From NCBI RefSeq assembly GCF_003641185.1, contig NZ_CP032757.1:2542001-2606000 (forward strand): a DNA stretch of 64,000 bases, in the 5' to 3' direction. Below are positions 1 to 8,199 of the stretch, piece by piece. Within the stretch, counting starts at the first letter, position 1. Every line of letters starts with the position of its first letter. Both the position numbers and the translations under genes were made by a program. The DNA comes from Lactiplantibacillus pentosus. GTDB lineage: Bacteria > Bacillota > Bacilli > Lactobacillales > Lactobacillaceae. The notes under the pieces were generated by a model. That model was not told the origin of the DNA. It saw only the letters and a program-made list of their open reading frames with translations, and did not search any database.

Positions 1-317
1 CGATTCCAATCTGTAACTTTACCCTCAGCTAAGACAGACTGTGGCATTAAACCAGCGTTATTCATCCAAACATCAATCCGACCATAGGTATCAACAGCTT
101 TCTTCGCGAGTTGCTTGACCGAGTCTAAATCGGTGACATCCGTGACCGCATACGTTGCTTCGCCGCCTGCGTTTTCAATTGCTTGCGTAATTTCTTGAAG
201 TCGTGCTTCACGCCGAGCACCTAAGACTAATTGATTGCCTTGGCTAGCTAATAATTTGGCAGTAGCTTCACCAATACCACTTGACGCACCTGTAATGACG
301 ATAACTTTTTTTGACAT
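1..317 (-). CDS. Short-chain dehydrogenase/reductase, 5' part (runs off the window)
   Basis: N-terminal 105 or so residues of a classical SDR, an NAD(P)H-dependent oxidoreductase of unknown substrate. Read leftward from ATG at 317, it has the cofactor motif TGASSGIG at residues 9-16 and the NNAG motif at 86-89. AAGGAG lies 11 nt before the start. The catalytic YxxxK is outside the window. A MerR-type promoter with a 19-bp spacer (353-383) sits directly upstream, as for several other redox genes here. Family assignment is secure; the physiological role is not visible. Confidence 0.9.
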   Translation of the reverse strand, partial: MSKKVIVITGASSGIGEATAKLLASQGNQLVLGARREARLQEITQAIENAGGEATYAVTDVTDLDSVKQLAKKAVDTYGRIDVWMNNAGLMPQSVLAEGKVTDWN

Positions 318-352
318 ATAATTAAACACTCCTTATCTTTAATACAATATGT

Positions 353-383
353 AGCATATACCTTGGTCTGAACTCCAAGGCAA
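353..383 (-). promoter_or_regulatory. MerR-type promoter/operator (site 1)
   Basis: On the minus strand TTGCCT (383-378) and TATGCT (358-353) are separated by 19 bp. The spacer holds the dyad CCTTGGAGTTCAGACCAAGG (380-361), with perfect 6-bp outer arms. A long spacer filled by a dyad is the hallmark of promoters activated by MerR-family proteins. It faces the SDR gene starting at 317. Confidence 0.75.
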
Positions 384-518
384 GCCAGAAACTTCGCAAT
401 TTTTAAAGACCACTTTTCCGACCGACTGGCCACCCACTTTTGCGTCAGCTCGCCGACCATCACATCGACAAATCAACTCACACAAGAGCTGTCTTGGTTC
501 CATTTACAAAACAGAAAA

Positions 519-550
519 AGCCGACTATTTCAACAGAGAAATAATCGGCA
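519..550 (-). terminator. Rho-independent terminator of the hydrolase gene
   Basis: On the minus strand, GCCGATTATTTC pairs with GAAATAGTCGGC across a 6-nt loop and is followed by TTTTT. It lies just after the stop codon at 584. Confidence 0.8.
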
Positions 551-583
551 TTTTATTCGAAGCGATTGCTTACCTAGCTAAGA

Positions 584-1612
584 TTATAGACGTGTACTTA
601 ACCAGTCTAATAATTTGTGTAATTCTTCTTCCACGTATTCAGGCTTCCAATAAGTCTCAATATGATGGGCACCTTGAATCAGATATAACTCTTTGTCCTG
701 AGTCCCAGTCGCATTTGCATAGGCACCTTCACTTAAATAGAGTGAATCGGCTGCAGATCCCGCCATCATGAGCAATGGCACATTAATCAGTTCCATACGC
801 GTTGACGCGTCAAAGGTCATTAGTTTCATTAAGCTGCTGACACGATAAACACCAGTTGCATTTGGATGAACATGCGTCTGGGCATAGTATTCATAACCTT
901 CTCGATACATATCAAATGGTAACTTAGCCACTTGTTCAGGTTGCATTTGTGCCATATCAGGCGTATATGGCGTCTTTTCACCACGTACTTCCGCCTCACG
1001 TGCTTCTGAAGCCTTTTGCAACCGCTCTTGAATCGTATTGGCTTCTGACAGAACGAATCCATCGCGTCGAACTGCACCAGTATTAAAAGCAGATAACGTT
1101 GCGACTACCTTAAACCGTTTGTCACTCTGACCGGCAGCTAATGTATAGCCACCGCCGCCGCAAATCCCAAAGGCCCCTAACCGACTGTAGTCAACACCAG
1201 GAAATACAGAAAGTGCATCTGCCATTCCATGAATATCTTCTACACGAGAAGCAGGATCATCCGTCAAACGAGGCTGTCCACCTGAAGCACCTTGATAGGC
1301 AGCATCCGCCGCAATCGTGATGTAGCCATTTTCTGCCAAGCGTTGGGCAAATAACCCGGCAACTTGTTCCTTAACCCCACCATTTGGATGAGCGACAGTC
1401 AATGCAGGGTAAGATTTACTTGGATCATAATCAGCCGGCGTATAAATATTGGCCGCAATTTTGATACCATTCAAATCATAGCTGACTGGATGAATATTCA
1501 CCTTGCCGGCTTCATTTTTGGTAATTGCATCTGCGTATACTAGACCCCAAGGATTATCCTTGACGGTTGTAATTTCACTAGTTGGAACATCGTGTAGTTC
1601 AAATTTACTCAT
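584..1612 (-). CDS. Alpha/beta hydrolase (dienelactone-hydrolase-like, Cys at the nucleophile elbow)
   Basis: A 342-residue cytoplasmic alpha/beta hydrolase. The nucleophile elbow reads GICGGGG near residue 150, so the likely nucleophile is cysteine, as in dienelactone hydrolases and YcjY-like proteins. An Asp region (AGSAADS) and a late His (QGAHHIE) complete a plausible triad. There is no signal peptide. The start has AAGGAG 10 nt upstream. A MerR-type promoter with a degenerate right half-site lies at 1664-1694. Neighbours are SDR and NAD(P)-binding proteins, which suggests detoxification of small carbonyl or ester compounds (inference). Substrate unknown. Confidence 0.85.
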   Translation of the reverse strand: MSKFELHDVPTSEITTVKDNPWGLVYADAITKNEAGKVNIHPVSYDLNGIKIAANIYTPADYDPSKSYPALTVAHPNGGVKEQVAGLFAQRLAENGYITIAADAAYQGASGGQPRLTDDPASRVEDIHGMADALSVFPGVDYSRLGAFGICGGGGYTLAAGQSDKRFKVVATLSAFNTGAVRRDGFVLSEANTIQERLQKASEAREAEVRGEKTPYTPDMAQMQPEQVAKLPFDMYREGYEYYAQTHVHPNATGVYRVSSLMKLMTFDASTRMELINVPLLMMAGSAADSLYLSEGAYANATGTQDKELYLIQGAHHIETYWKPEYVEEELHKLLDWLSTRL

Positions 1613-1663
1613 TATTGCTGATCTCCTTAGGTTATTTTGGTAGTTATCCTAATTAACGTTTTA

Positions 1664-1694
1664 ATCATAAAGTATGAAGTGCACACCAAGGCAA
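1664..1694 (-). promoter_or_regulatory. MerR-type promoter (site 2, degenerate right half)
   Basis: Minus-strand TTGCCT (1694-1689) and TATGAT (1669-1664) are separated by exactly 19 bp. The left half CCTTGGTGTGCACT matches the dyad consensus but the right half does not. It faces the hydrolase gene at 1612. Confidence 0.6.
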
Positions 1695-1835
1695 GCATTT
1701 AAACATTAATTTTTGCATTATTTGCCACCTCGTCTTTAAACGACCATGATTGTTCAAACGTCTGAAACAATCAGCATCTTGCTTGTGGCTAAAATATTCG
1801 GTGCCTACTTCTACCATTGAATGGCGACGGATTGC

Positions 1836-2480
1836 TTAATAAAACGATGGTTTGGCTAAGTTTTCTGAGCCCGTCTCAATAATAGCGACATTTTCATTCT
1901 GATGCGTTGTCGGTGCTTTGACCATATCAGTAATAAAGTGGGCCACGGCCTGGCGAGAGACTTGTGCACCAGTAACTGGAGTGCCGAATGGGACCAGCGT
2001 ATAATCGGTTTTGGCCGCATTGTTATAGAGCATCGACATTCGAACGTAGGTGTAATCGATCGCATTGTCTTGATCTAAAGCAGCAATGGCGTCGCGTTCA
2101 GGCTGCCGATTGGTAAAGTAGGCCATCATCGACTTGCCCCATTCACCAAACTTACCACCAACTTCATTATAAAGACCGATCGTACCAGAAATCACTAAGC
2201 GCCGAATTCCGGCCTTTTTCATAGCTGCTGCAGTCGCATTCATTGCTTCTGCGGTCGGTGTATTCAGGAAGACAAAATCTTGTCCGACCATGGCCTGGTT
2301 TAAAGTTGCTTCATCCAAAATATCGCCATCTACCAAATGTTCTCGCTTATCATCAATCACAGTGATCCGCTGTGTCACATGATGACCATAGAGCGTTAGC
2401 TGTACAGTTGTTTCATTAAGTAACCGCTCAATTAAATAACTCGAAATCTGACCCGTTGCACCTAAAATAATGACATTCAT
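1836..2480 (-). CDS. NAD(P)-binding NmrA/SDR-like protein, copy 1
   Basis: A 214-residue protein of the atypical extended SDR (NmrA/NAD(P)H-binding) type. It starts with the Rossmann motif ILGATGQISSYL at residues 4-15. I chose the ATG at 2480 over an upstream in-frame start because AGGAGG lies at the right distance before it and it gives the canonical short leader before the beta-strand. It follows the homologous gene ending at 2494 by 13 bp, so the two are co-transcribed tandem paralogues. Enzymatic substrate unknown; such proteins reduce small carbonyls or act as redox sensors. Confidence 0.85.
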   Translation of the reverse strand: MNVIILGATGQISSYLIERLLNETTVQLTLYGHHVTQRITVIDDKREHLVDGDILDEATLNQAMVGQDFVFLNTPTAEAMNATAAAMKKAGIRRLVISGTIGLYNEVGGKFGEWGKSMMAYFTNRQPERDAIAALDQDNAIDYTYVRMSMLYNNAAKTDYTLVPFGTPVTGAQVSRQAVAHFITDMVKAPTTHQNENVAIIETGSENLAKPSFY

Positions 2481-2493
2481 TTGATATTTCCTC

Positions 2494-3135
2494 CTAATAA
2501 AAACTTGGTTTACGCCAGGCGGTGTCCGGTTCACCGACACCTAAACTTTCACGATGGTAGTCTTGTTTACCAGTCAACAAATCAGTGACTAACTGTGCCA
2601 CGCCCTCGCGAGTCACCTGCGATTCAGTAAAGGGTTGCCCCTTTGTCGTCAGATGAACTTGAGTGTGTTGCGCGTCGTTATACATCCAGGTAATTCGTAA
2701 CAGAACATAGTCAAGCGTACTACCCTCAATAACGTCAGCTGCTTGCCGATACTTGGATTGCCAAACCTTGCCCATTTGTTGCCGATACCACGCTGCGAAC
2801 GGGCCCGCAACTTCTTGGTAGAGATCCGGCACACTAGCTGCAATGAACCGTGACACCTTCATTTTCTCCAGGACGTCAACAATTGGCTTAACCAATGCAT
2901 CACCGGCAACATAGTTGAGATATACAGCACCCACACCTTGCTTCAACGCATCTTGGATTTTGGCGACATCTTCAAATGTGCCATCTACTATGTCAACTCG
3001 TTCACTAGCCTTTTCAGCTAAGCGCGTCGAAACGTTGCGCCCATATAACACGAGCTGGAAATCCGTTTGGTCAAGTAAATCATCTGTCAATAGCCGTGCG
3101 ACTTGTCCGGCCGCACCTAGAATCATAATTTTCAT
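2494..3135 (-). CDS. NAD(P)-binding NmrA/SDR-like protein, copy 2
   Basis: A 213-residue paralogue of the next gene, with IMILGAAGQVARLL at the N-terminus as dinucleotide-binding loop. Start is taken as ATG 3135; a TTG one codon earlier is possible. GGGAG lies about 8-9 nt upstream. It is the first gene of a two-gene operon, with a MerR-type promoter at 3171-3201. Both copies share the C-terminal RKPSFY ending, so the duplication is fairly recent or conserved. No catalytic YxxxK is evident, so it may be a weak oxidoreductase or a regulator. Confidence 0.85.
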   Translation of the reverse strand: MKIMILGAAGQVARLLTDDLLDQTDFQLVLYGRNVSTRLAEKASERVDIVDGTFEDVAKIQDALKQGVGAVYLNYVAGDALVKPIVDVLEKMKVSRFIAASVPDLYQEVAGPFAAWYRQQMGKVWQSKYRQAADVIEGSTLDYVLLRITWMYNDAQHTQVHLTTKGQPFTESQVTREGVAQLVTDLLTGKQDYHRESLGVGEPDTAWRKPSFY

Positions 3136-3170
3136 CAAAAAATCTCCCTCGTTGGTTTACTTCAATGTAA

Positions 3171-3201
3171 AATATATACCTTTGAGTGCAGTCCATAGCA
3201 A
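3171..3201 (-). promoter_or_regulatory. MerR-type promoter/operator (site 3)
   Basis: Minus-strand TTGCTA (3201-3196) and TATATT (3176-3171) are 19 bp apart. The spacer TGGACTGCACTCAAAGGTA carries an imperfect dyad centred on GACTGCACTC. It faces the two-gene NAD(P)-binding operon. Confidence 0.65.
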
Positions 3202-3222
3202 GGATTGACACTCTAATTGCCA

Positions 3223-3831
3223 TTATTTATTTTGTTTAACAAATTTATCGATAGCCTGGTCATCATTGGCAGTTAATCCCTTATGAAGGGTAATTTGCTT
3301 GTTCTTGACCATTTTCTTCAAATAGGGCATGCTCTCACTTATATTACTGGAAGCACTGGTCGTGAACGGAATAATCGTTTTATTTTTCAGCTGAACGTCA
3401 TCAAAAAAGGAATTGATCAGCATTGGTGGACGATGGAACCAAGTCGGAAAACCGAGCCAAATGGTTTGGTACTGCGACAAATCGACGTTTAATTTCGCCA
3501 GCTCGGGATGTTGATTTCGATCAACTTGAGCTTTAGCAGTACTAGCCATTTTCGTATATTCTTTTGAATAGGCTTGTTTAGGCTTCAAAGCAACTGTTTT
3601 AACGCCTAATTGTTGCCCAATCTTTTGTGCAGCTTGTTTCGTCGTTCCGGTTTCAGAGAAATAGATTACGATTGTTTTTTGAGTTGCCCGCTTACCTTTT
3701 CGATTGGTTGTCTGATGCGCTTGACGGTCTTCCCGAGATTGATTGTCGGAATGATTATGAACCACGAAACTTACACCCACAATCACTAGAATAATGACGC
3801 CAATTAGTCCAATCGTTCCCTTAATTTTCAT
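3223..3831 (-). CDS. Membrane-anchored flavodoxin, copy 1
   Basis: About 202 residues: a short basic N-terminus, one hydrophobic segment (residues ~5-22), a charged linker, then a flavodoxin fold. The FMN phosphate loop reads YFSETGTTKQAA, and a later loop WLGFPTWF probably binds the isoalloxazine ring. The domain therefore sits outside the membrane as an anchored electron carrier. Start 3831 (MKIKG) is preferred over ATG 3837 because GAGGG lies 8 nt before it and only 2 nt before the other. A MerR-type promoter precedes it. A second such protein is encoded at 25234-25899. Confidence 0.88.
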   Translation of the reverse strand: MKIKGTIGLIGVIILVIVGVSFVVHNHSDNQSREDRQAHQTTNRKGKRATQKTIVIYFSETGTTKQAAQKIGQQLGVKTVALKPKQAYSKEYTKMASTAKAQVDRNQHPELAKLNVDLSQYQTIWLGFPTWFHRPPMLINSFFDDVQLKNKTIIPFTTSASSNISESMPYLKKMVKNKQITLHKGLTANDDQAIDKFVKQNK

Positions 3832-3866
3832 CGGCATTTCCCTCTGCTTTATCTTAGAATGTTGTT

Positions 3867-3897
3867 AGTGTAAACCTTGGTCTGCGCTTCAAGGCAA
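3867..3897 (-). promoter_or_regulatory. MerR-type promoter/operator (site 4)
   Basis: Minus-strand TTGCCT (3897-3892) and TACACT (3872-3867) are separated by 19 bp. The dyad CCTTGAAGCGCAGACCAAGG (3894-3875) closely resembles site 1. It faces the flavodoxin gene. Confidence 0.75.
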
Positions 3898-3987
3898 CAA
3901 ATTAATTTCTAAATTCAATATTCGCTCAGTGAAATTCAATGCCGGAATTCAATTCGAGTGCGCCATAATCAACCTATTTGAGCGCGC

Positions 3988-4012
3988 AAAAAAAGCCGGC
4001 TCACACCGACTT
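3988..4012 (-). terminator. Terminator of the acetyltransferase gene
   Basis: Minus-strand AAGTCGG and CCGGCTT pair and are followed by seven T residues, just after the stop at 4025. Confidence 0.7.
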
Positions 4013-4024
4013 TCAGCTCACTCA

Positions 4025-4582
4025 CTATTCTTCTAATTGCCGGATTGCTTTGGCCGGCACGCCTGCCACGAGCGTATTATCCGGCACATCATGCGTGACG
4101 ACTGCGCCAGCTGCGACAACCACATTATTACCGATCGTCACGCCGGGTGTAATCGTGACCTTGCCGCCAATCCAGACATCATTACCAATTGTCACGGGAT
4201 GGCCCTGAGCGAGGTTGGCACGGCGACCGCTTGCTGTCAGTGGATGATTGACCGTGTAAATATCGACATTGGGGCCAATCATCACGTTGTCACCAATGTG
4301 TACCGGCGCAATATCCAAAATTGTTAAATTGTAATTACTCAAAAAGTTTTCGCCAACGTGAATGTTACGACCATTATCGCAGTTAAAATTGGCTTGCACT
4401 GATAAATTATCGCCATAGCTCCCCAAAATTTCCTGCATCTTAGCCGTCTGCGCAGCCGGATCCGTCGCAGGAATTTGGTTGAATTCCTGACACAACTTAG
4501 CTGCCCGCGCTTTTTGAGCCGCAACGCCGCTATCCTTGAATTGGTACCATTCACCGGCTGCTAATTTGCTTAATTCTGACAT
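4025..4582 (-). CDS. Sugar O-acetyltransferase (maltose acetyltransferase type)
   Basis: A 185-residue hexapeptide-repeat acyltransferase of the Maa/LacA/NodL family: an N-terminal Mac domain (MSELSKLAAGEWYQF), then left-handed beta-helix hexapeptides (IGDNVMIGPN, IGNDVWIGG, IGNNVVVAAGAV). The catalytic His is in YTVNHPL. It transfers acetyl from acetyl-CoA to sugar hydroxyls in the cytoplasm. GGGAGG precedes the ATG. It is monocistronic. Its promoter also has a 19-bp spacer with a dyad, but of a different sequence class. Confidence 0.92.
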   Translation of the reverse strand: MSELSKLAAGEWYQFKDSGVAAQKARAAKLCQEFNQIPATDPAAQTAKMQEILGSYGDNLSVQANFNCDNGRNIHVGENFLSNYNLTILDIAPVHIGDNVMIGPNVDIYTVNHPLTASGRRANLAQGHPVTIGNDVWIGGKVTITPGVTIGNNVVVAAGAVVTHDVPDNTLVAGVPAKAIRQLEE

Positions 4583-4616
4583 TTAGGTCAACCTCCCGTG
4601 GTTTATTAATAAGGTT

Positions 4617-4647
4617 AGTTTACAACTTAGAGCTAGCTCGAAGTCAA
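4617..4647 (-). promoter_or_regulatory. MerR-type promoter, different dyad (site 8)
   Basis: Minus-strand TTGACT (4647-4642) and TAAACT (4622-4617) are separated by 19 bp. The spacer contains the palindrome GAGCTAGCTC. It has the spacing of a MerR promoter but a sequence unlike the CCTTGG sites, so a different regulator is likely. Confidence 0.55.
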
Positions 4648-4772
4648 ACACCAACACGAGCTTTCCAGCCAATAATATTAAAAAGCACCACCACGAAGAG
4701 TCCCACATAAGACAAGCCAACACTAAATCGACCCACATTCGAATTCGTTCATTTCGCCAACTTTAAAGGCAA

Positions 4773-4810
4773 TTAAAAAAACGATTAGGCTATCTTCCAG
4801 CCTAATCGTT
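4773..4810 (-). terminator. Terminator of the histidine operon
   Basis: Minus-strand AACGATTAGGCT pairs perfectly with AGCCTAATCGTT across a 7-nt loop and is followed by a T run. It lies immediately after hisC. Confidence 0.9.
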
Positions 4811-4829
4811 CTCCATTCAATTGCGTTAA

Positions 4830-5897
4830 TTACGAAAACGCAGCGATTAATTGTTGTAACGCTTGATTATCGGCCGCCGTCCCAATCGTCAGGCGTAACC
4901 AACCTGGCCGTAACCCGGTCCGAATCAGGTAACCATGGTGTAATAAGTAATCGGCGAGGCGGTCGGCATCTGGGTACTCAAAGAAGATAAAGTTAGCGCC
5001 AGATTGGTCGTAAGTAATTTGCCGTTCGTCAAAGAATTTTGTCCACTTAGCCCGCTCAGTCGAATTTTTTTGGACAGTGGCTGCCACAAAATCGGGATCA
5101 TTAAGTGCCGCCAAAGCAGCGACCTGGGCCAACGAGTTCACATTGTATGGCAAGCGAACGGTCTGCATCGTCGCCGCATACCGTTGATTGAAGACCGCAT
5201 AGCCGACGCGGAAATTGGCGAGTCCATATGCCTTAGAAAAGGTCCGCATGACAACGACATTCTCGTATTTAGCAGGCAGCTGCATCGCAGTCACCTGTGC
5301 CGCATCAGCTGCAAAATCAATGTACGCTTCGTCGATCAACACCATCGTCTCTTGGGGCACCTGCTGGATGAAGGCTTCAATGTCGGCTAACGATTCCACC
5401 GTTCCAGTCGGATTATTGGGATTACATAACCAGACCATCTTGACTTGCGGCGTGATTGCGGCGGCTAACGCCTTGAAGTCAACGTGATCGTTGGCTAAAG
5501 TCGGCACGCTGACTAGCTTAGCATCCTCGATTTCAGCGTGCAGTCCGTACTCTGAAAAGGTCGGTGCGGAGACGATGACTTGGTCACCAGCCCCCAAGAA
5601 CGTCCGCGATAACATCACAATCATTTCATCAAGGCCAACGCTAAACACGATGCTGGCCGGGTCGATCCGTTGTTGCTTAGCGACCGCCGTACGCAAGGCT
5701 TGAGCATCCGCATCCGGATAACGATTACTCTGAGTAAAGTCCCAATTTTTAATCGCAGTCGCCACCGCTGGCGAGGTCCCGTATGGATTTTCGTTGGCTG
5801 ATAACCGCACCAACCGTGGTAATCCTAATTCGGCTTGCAACGTGGCTAATGGTTTTTCTGGCACATAGGCTGCTAACTGTTCGATGCTTGCTTTCAT
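4830..5897 (-). CDS. hisC: Histidinol-phosphate aminotransferase
   Basis: A 355-residue PLP-dependent fold-type I aminotransferase that converts imidazole-acetol phosphate and glutamate to histidinol phosphate. It has SANENPYGTSP near the N-terminus, NPNNPTGT (substrate/cofactor loop), DEAYIDF, and the Schiff-base lysine in TFSKAYGLANFRVGY (~residue 220). GGAGG precedes the ATG, 11 bp after hisE. It is the last gene of the operon and is followed by a strong terminator. Confidence 0.97.
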   Translation of the reverse strand: MKASIEQLAAYVPEKPLATLQAELGLPRLVRLSANENPYGTSPAVATAIKNWDFTQSNRYPDADAQALRTAVAKQQRIDPASIVFSVGLDEMIVMLSRTFLGAGDQVIVSAPTFSEYGLHAEIEDAKLVSVPTLANDHVDFKALAAAITPQVKMVWLCNPNNPTGTVESLADIEAFIQQVPQETMVLIDEAYIDFAADAAQVTAMQLPAKYENVVVMRTFSKAYGLANFRVGYAVFNQRYAATMQTVRLPYNVNSLAQVAALAALNDPDFVAATVQKNSTERAKWTKFFDERQITYDQSGANFIFFEYPDADRLADYLLHHGYLIRTGLRPGWLRLTIGTAADNQALQQLIAAFS

Positions 5898-5908
5898 CCA
5901 ACTACCTC

Positions 5909-6229
5909 CTATAAGTTCTTGATTTCGGGACGATCCTTGTAATCACTCATTTTGCCTTCACGCTTGGCAAGTTCAGTCTTGATCTGGTCAAAATTAACGC
6001 CGCGTTCGACGAGTAATACGAGCACGTGATAGAGTAAGTCGGCCGTTTCATAGGTCAATTCATCGTCGCCAGGATTCTTCGCCGCCACAATGACTTCCGT
6101 CGATTCTTCGCCGACCTTCTTCAAAATCTTGTCGAGCCCCTTAGTGAACAGATAATCCGTGTAAGACCCCTTCTTAGGTGTTGCTTTCCGTTGTTTGATC
6201 AATTCGTATAATTCTTCCATGTTTTGCAT
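5909..6229 (-). CDS. hisE: Phosphoribosyl-ATP pyrophosphatase
   Basis: About 106 residues of the all-alpha MazG/HisE type, hydrolysing PR-ATP to PR-AMP. It contains [23 protein letters not shown] and [13 protein letters not shown], with the acidic metal-binding residues of the family. The start is uncertain: GTG 6241, ATG 6229 and ATG 6220 are in frame and all have weak Shine-Dalgarno sequences; 6229 has the best (AAGTGGTG). HisE and HisI are separate here, not fused. A 180-bp gap to hisI is unusual in this otherwise compact operon. Confidence 0.93.
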   Translation of the reverse strand: MQNMEELYELIKQRKATPKKGSYTDYLFTKGLDKILKKVGEESTEVIVAAKNPGDDELTYETADLLYHVLVLLVERGVNFDQIKTELAKREGKMSDYKDRPEIKNL

Positions 6230-6413
6230 ATTCGACACCACTTTCTTCTATTATATAGCTCTCATTTGTTAACTCAGTCAGCATCATCAATTAGGACACT
6301 GACCGTCACATTTACTGAACATCATCGATTGTCGGTTTGCTAACGCGCACACTGGCTAAAACACTGGCCATGCGTCATCGGGCAAACACCGTGTTAATCT
6401 GGCACTTCACCAA

Positions 6414-6725
6414 CTACTTGACCGGGTTGAAAAAACAACTCGTGTGGCCGGTGTGACAAGCTGGCCCGTGGGGATGGACTGAGACTAGCAACGTATCTTG
6501 GTCACAATCCAGCGTCATATTGACAACGTCTTGAACATTGCCACTCGTTTCACCCTTGTGCCAGAGTTCTTGGCGTGAGCGTGACCAAAACCATGTTTGC
6601 CCGGAACTCAGCGTTCGTTGATAACTTTCGGCATTCATCCACGCGACCATCAAGACTTCCTTGGTATCGGCATCCGTCACGACCGTCGTGAGTAAGCCAT
6701 TACCCTTCTCAAAATCTGGTTTCAT
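6414..6725 (-). CDS. hisI: Phosphoribosyl-AMP cyclohydrolase
   Basis: A 103-residue enzyme opening the adenine ring of PR-AMP. It shows [30 protein letters not shown], the metal-binding DCDQDTLL, and the zinc-ligand cysteines in [13 protein letters not shown]. It overlaps hisF by ATGA, indicating translational coupling. Confidence 0.97.
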   Translation of the reverse strand: MKPDFEKGNGLLTTVVTDADTKEVLMVAWMNAESYQRTLSSGQTWFWSRSRQELWHKGETSGNVQDVVNMTLDCDQDTLLVSVHPHGPACHTGHTSCFFNPVK

Positions 6726-7480
6726 CGAACCACGACCCCACTTTCCTTTAAAGCGGCTTTAACATCCGCAATCGTCAACTCACCGAAATGAAAGACGGAA
6801 GCAGCAAGCGCTCCATCGACCGTTGTCTCTGCGAACACATCGACAAAGTCTTGCAGGTTGCCGGCACCCCCGCTGGCGATGATTGGCACGTTGACCGCTG
6901 CACCAAGCGCCTGATAAAGCTTGGTATCAAATCCGGCTTTCGTGCCATCGCGATCCATGCTAGTCACCAACAACTCACCAGCGCCTAAGTCGACAGCTTG
7001 TTTGGCCCATTCGATTGCATCTAAATCAGTCGCTTGCTGACCACCGTGGGTATAAACGCGATACTGCTGAGCTTGCTCATCCCAGGCGGCGTCGATAGCG
7101 ACCACGATACACTGATTGCCGAATTTTTCAGCTCCGGCCCGAATCAAGTCAGGATTGGCAACCGCTGCCGAATTAATGGCCGTTTTATCCGCCCCAGCCC
7201 GCAGAATCCGTTGCATATCCGCCACACTGGTGATGCCGCCACCAATCGTCAGTGGCATGAAAACTTGTGCGGAGACCTGTTCGACCATCGTTGCCATCGT
7301 CTCGCGATGTTCATTAGTCGCCGCGATGTCTAAGAAGACCAGTTCGTCGGCCCCCTGTTGTTGATACGCAGCGGCAATTTCGACTGGATCGCCAACATCA
7401 GTCAGATTGACAAAATTAACGCCCTTTTTAACGCGGCCATCGGCAACATCCAGACAGGGAATAATTCGTTTGGCTATCAT
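6722..7480 (-). CDS. hisF: Imidazole glycerol phosphate synthase, cyclase subunit
   Basis: A 252-residue (beta-alpha)8 barrel that uses ammonia from HisH to make imidazole glycerol phosphate and AICAR. Landmarks are [40 protein letters not shown] and ASGGAG (phosphate loop). GGAGG precedes the ATG. It overlaps hisA upstream and hisI downstream by ATGA. Confidence 0.97.
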   Translation of the reverse strand: MIAKRIIPCLDVADGRVKKGVNFVNLTDVGDPVEIAAAYQQQGADELVFLDIAATNEHRETMATMVEQVSAQVFMPLTIGGGITSVADMQRILRAGADKTAINSAAVANPDLIRAGAEKFGNQCIVVAIDAAWDEQAQQYRVYTHGGQQATDLDAIEWAKQAVDLGAGELLVTSMDRDGTKAGFDTKLYQALGAAVNVPIIASGGAGNLQDFVDVFAETTVDGALAASVFHFGELTIADVKAALKESGVVVR

Positions 7481-8199
7481 GCTTCCACCTCCGCTAATGC
7501 TGCCAGGGTCACGCCGCCCTGAGCCAGTGCCTTACCGATGATGACATCCTTAAAGCCACTGGCCTGCAAGACTTGCACATCCGTCAAATCGCGAATTCCA
7601 CCGCTGGCAATTAGATTTGCAGTTGGCACTTGGGCTTGCAATTCTTCGTACAAGCCTAAGTTCGGTCCCTGCATCGTGCCATCACGAGCAACGTCAGTCA
7701 CGATAAAGTGGCGGGCGCCACTGGCCGTCATGGCTTTCATCAAGGTGCTCATCTTCGTTTGTGACTGTTCCAACCAGCCCTTGATGGCAACGTAACCATC
7801 CGTCCCATCGATGCCGATGACGATCCGTTCACCGCCGAATTCGGCTAAGAGCCGTTTGACCAATTCAGGGTCCGTCAATGCCACCGACCCTAAAATCAGA
7901 CGGTCGATGCCGAGTTTCAAATAACGGGTTGCGAGTTCATAGGTCCGAATCCCACCGCCCAATTCGATGGTGCCCTTAAAGGCCTTGCGAATTGCGGCAA
8001 TCGTGGCATAATTCTCCGGCTGTCCCGATTTGGCGCCATCCAAGTCGACCATGTGGAGATGCGTCAATCCGGCCGCGTTAATTTGTTGCGCTTGGGCCAC
8101 CGGATCAGGATTGATCAACGTGGCCTGTTTAAAATCACCTTGGTAGAGTCGGACGCTCTGGCCGGCTCGTAAATCAATTGCTGGAAAAATCATTTGCAC
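7477..8199 (-). CDS. hisA: Phosphoribosylformimino-5-aminoimidazole carboxamide ribotide isomerase
   Basis: A 240-residue (beta-alpha)8 barrel isomerase. It has [17 protein letters not shown], the DLDGAKSG catalytic Asp loop, GGGIR, and [11 protein letters not shown] with the second catalytic Asp. The GTG at 8199 has AAGGAA 7 nt upstream and is chosen; an ATG two codons later (8193) would give the canonical MIFPAIDL start. It overlaps hisH by 26 bp. Confidence 0.96.
   Translation of the reverse strand: MQMIFPAIDLRAGQSVRLYQGDFKQATLINPDPVAQAQQINAAGLTHLHMVDLDGAKSGQPENYATIAAIRKAFKGTIELGGGIRTYELATRYLKLGIDRLILGSVALTDPELVKRLLAEFGGERIVIGIDGTDGYVAIKGWLEQSQTKMSTLMKAMTASGARHFIVTDVARDGTMQGPNLGLYEELQAQVPTANLIASGGIRDLTDVQVLQASGFKDVIIGKALAQGGVTLAALAEVEA

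Noticed and set aside
7034..7364. Many opposite-strand open frames across the his operon
   Set aside because: They overlap well-supported his genes on the minus strand and are frame shadows caused by codon bias.
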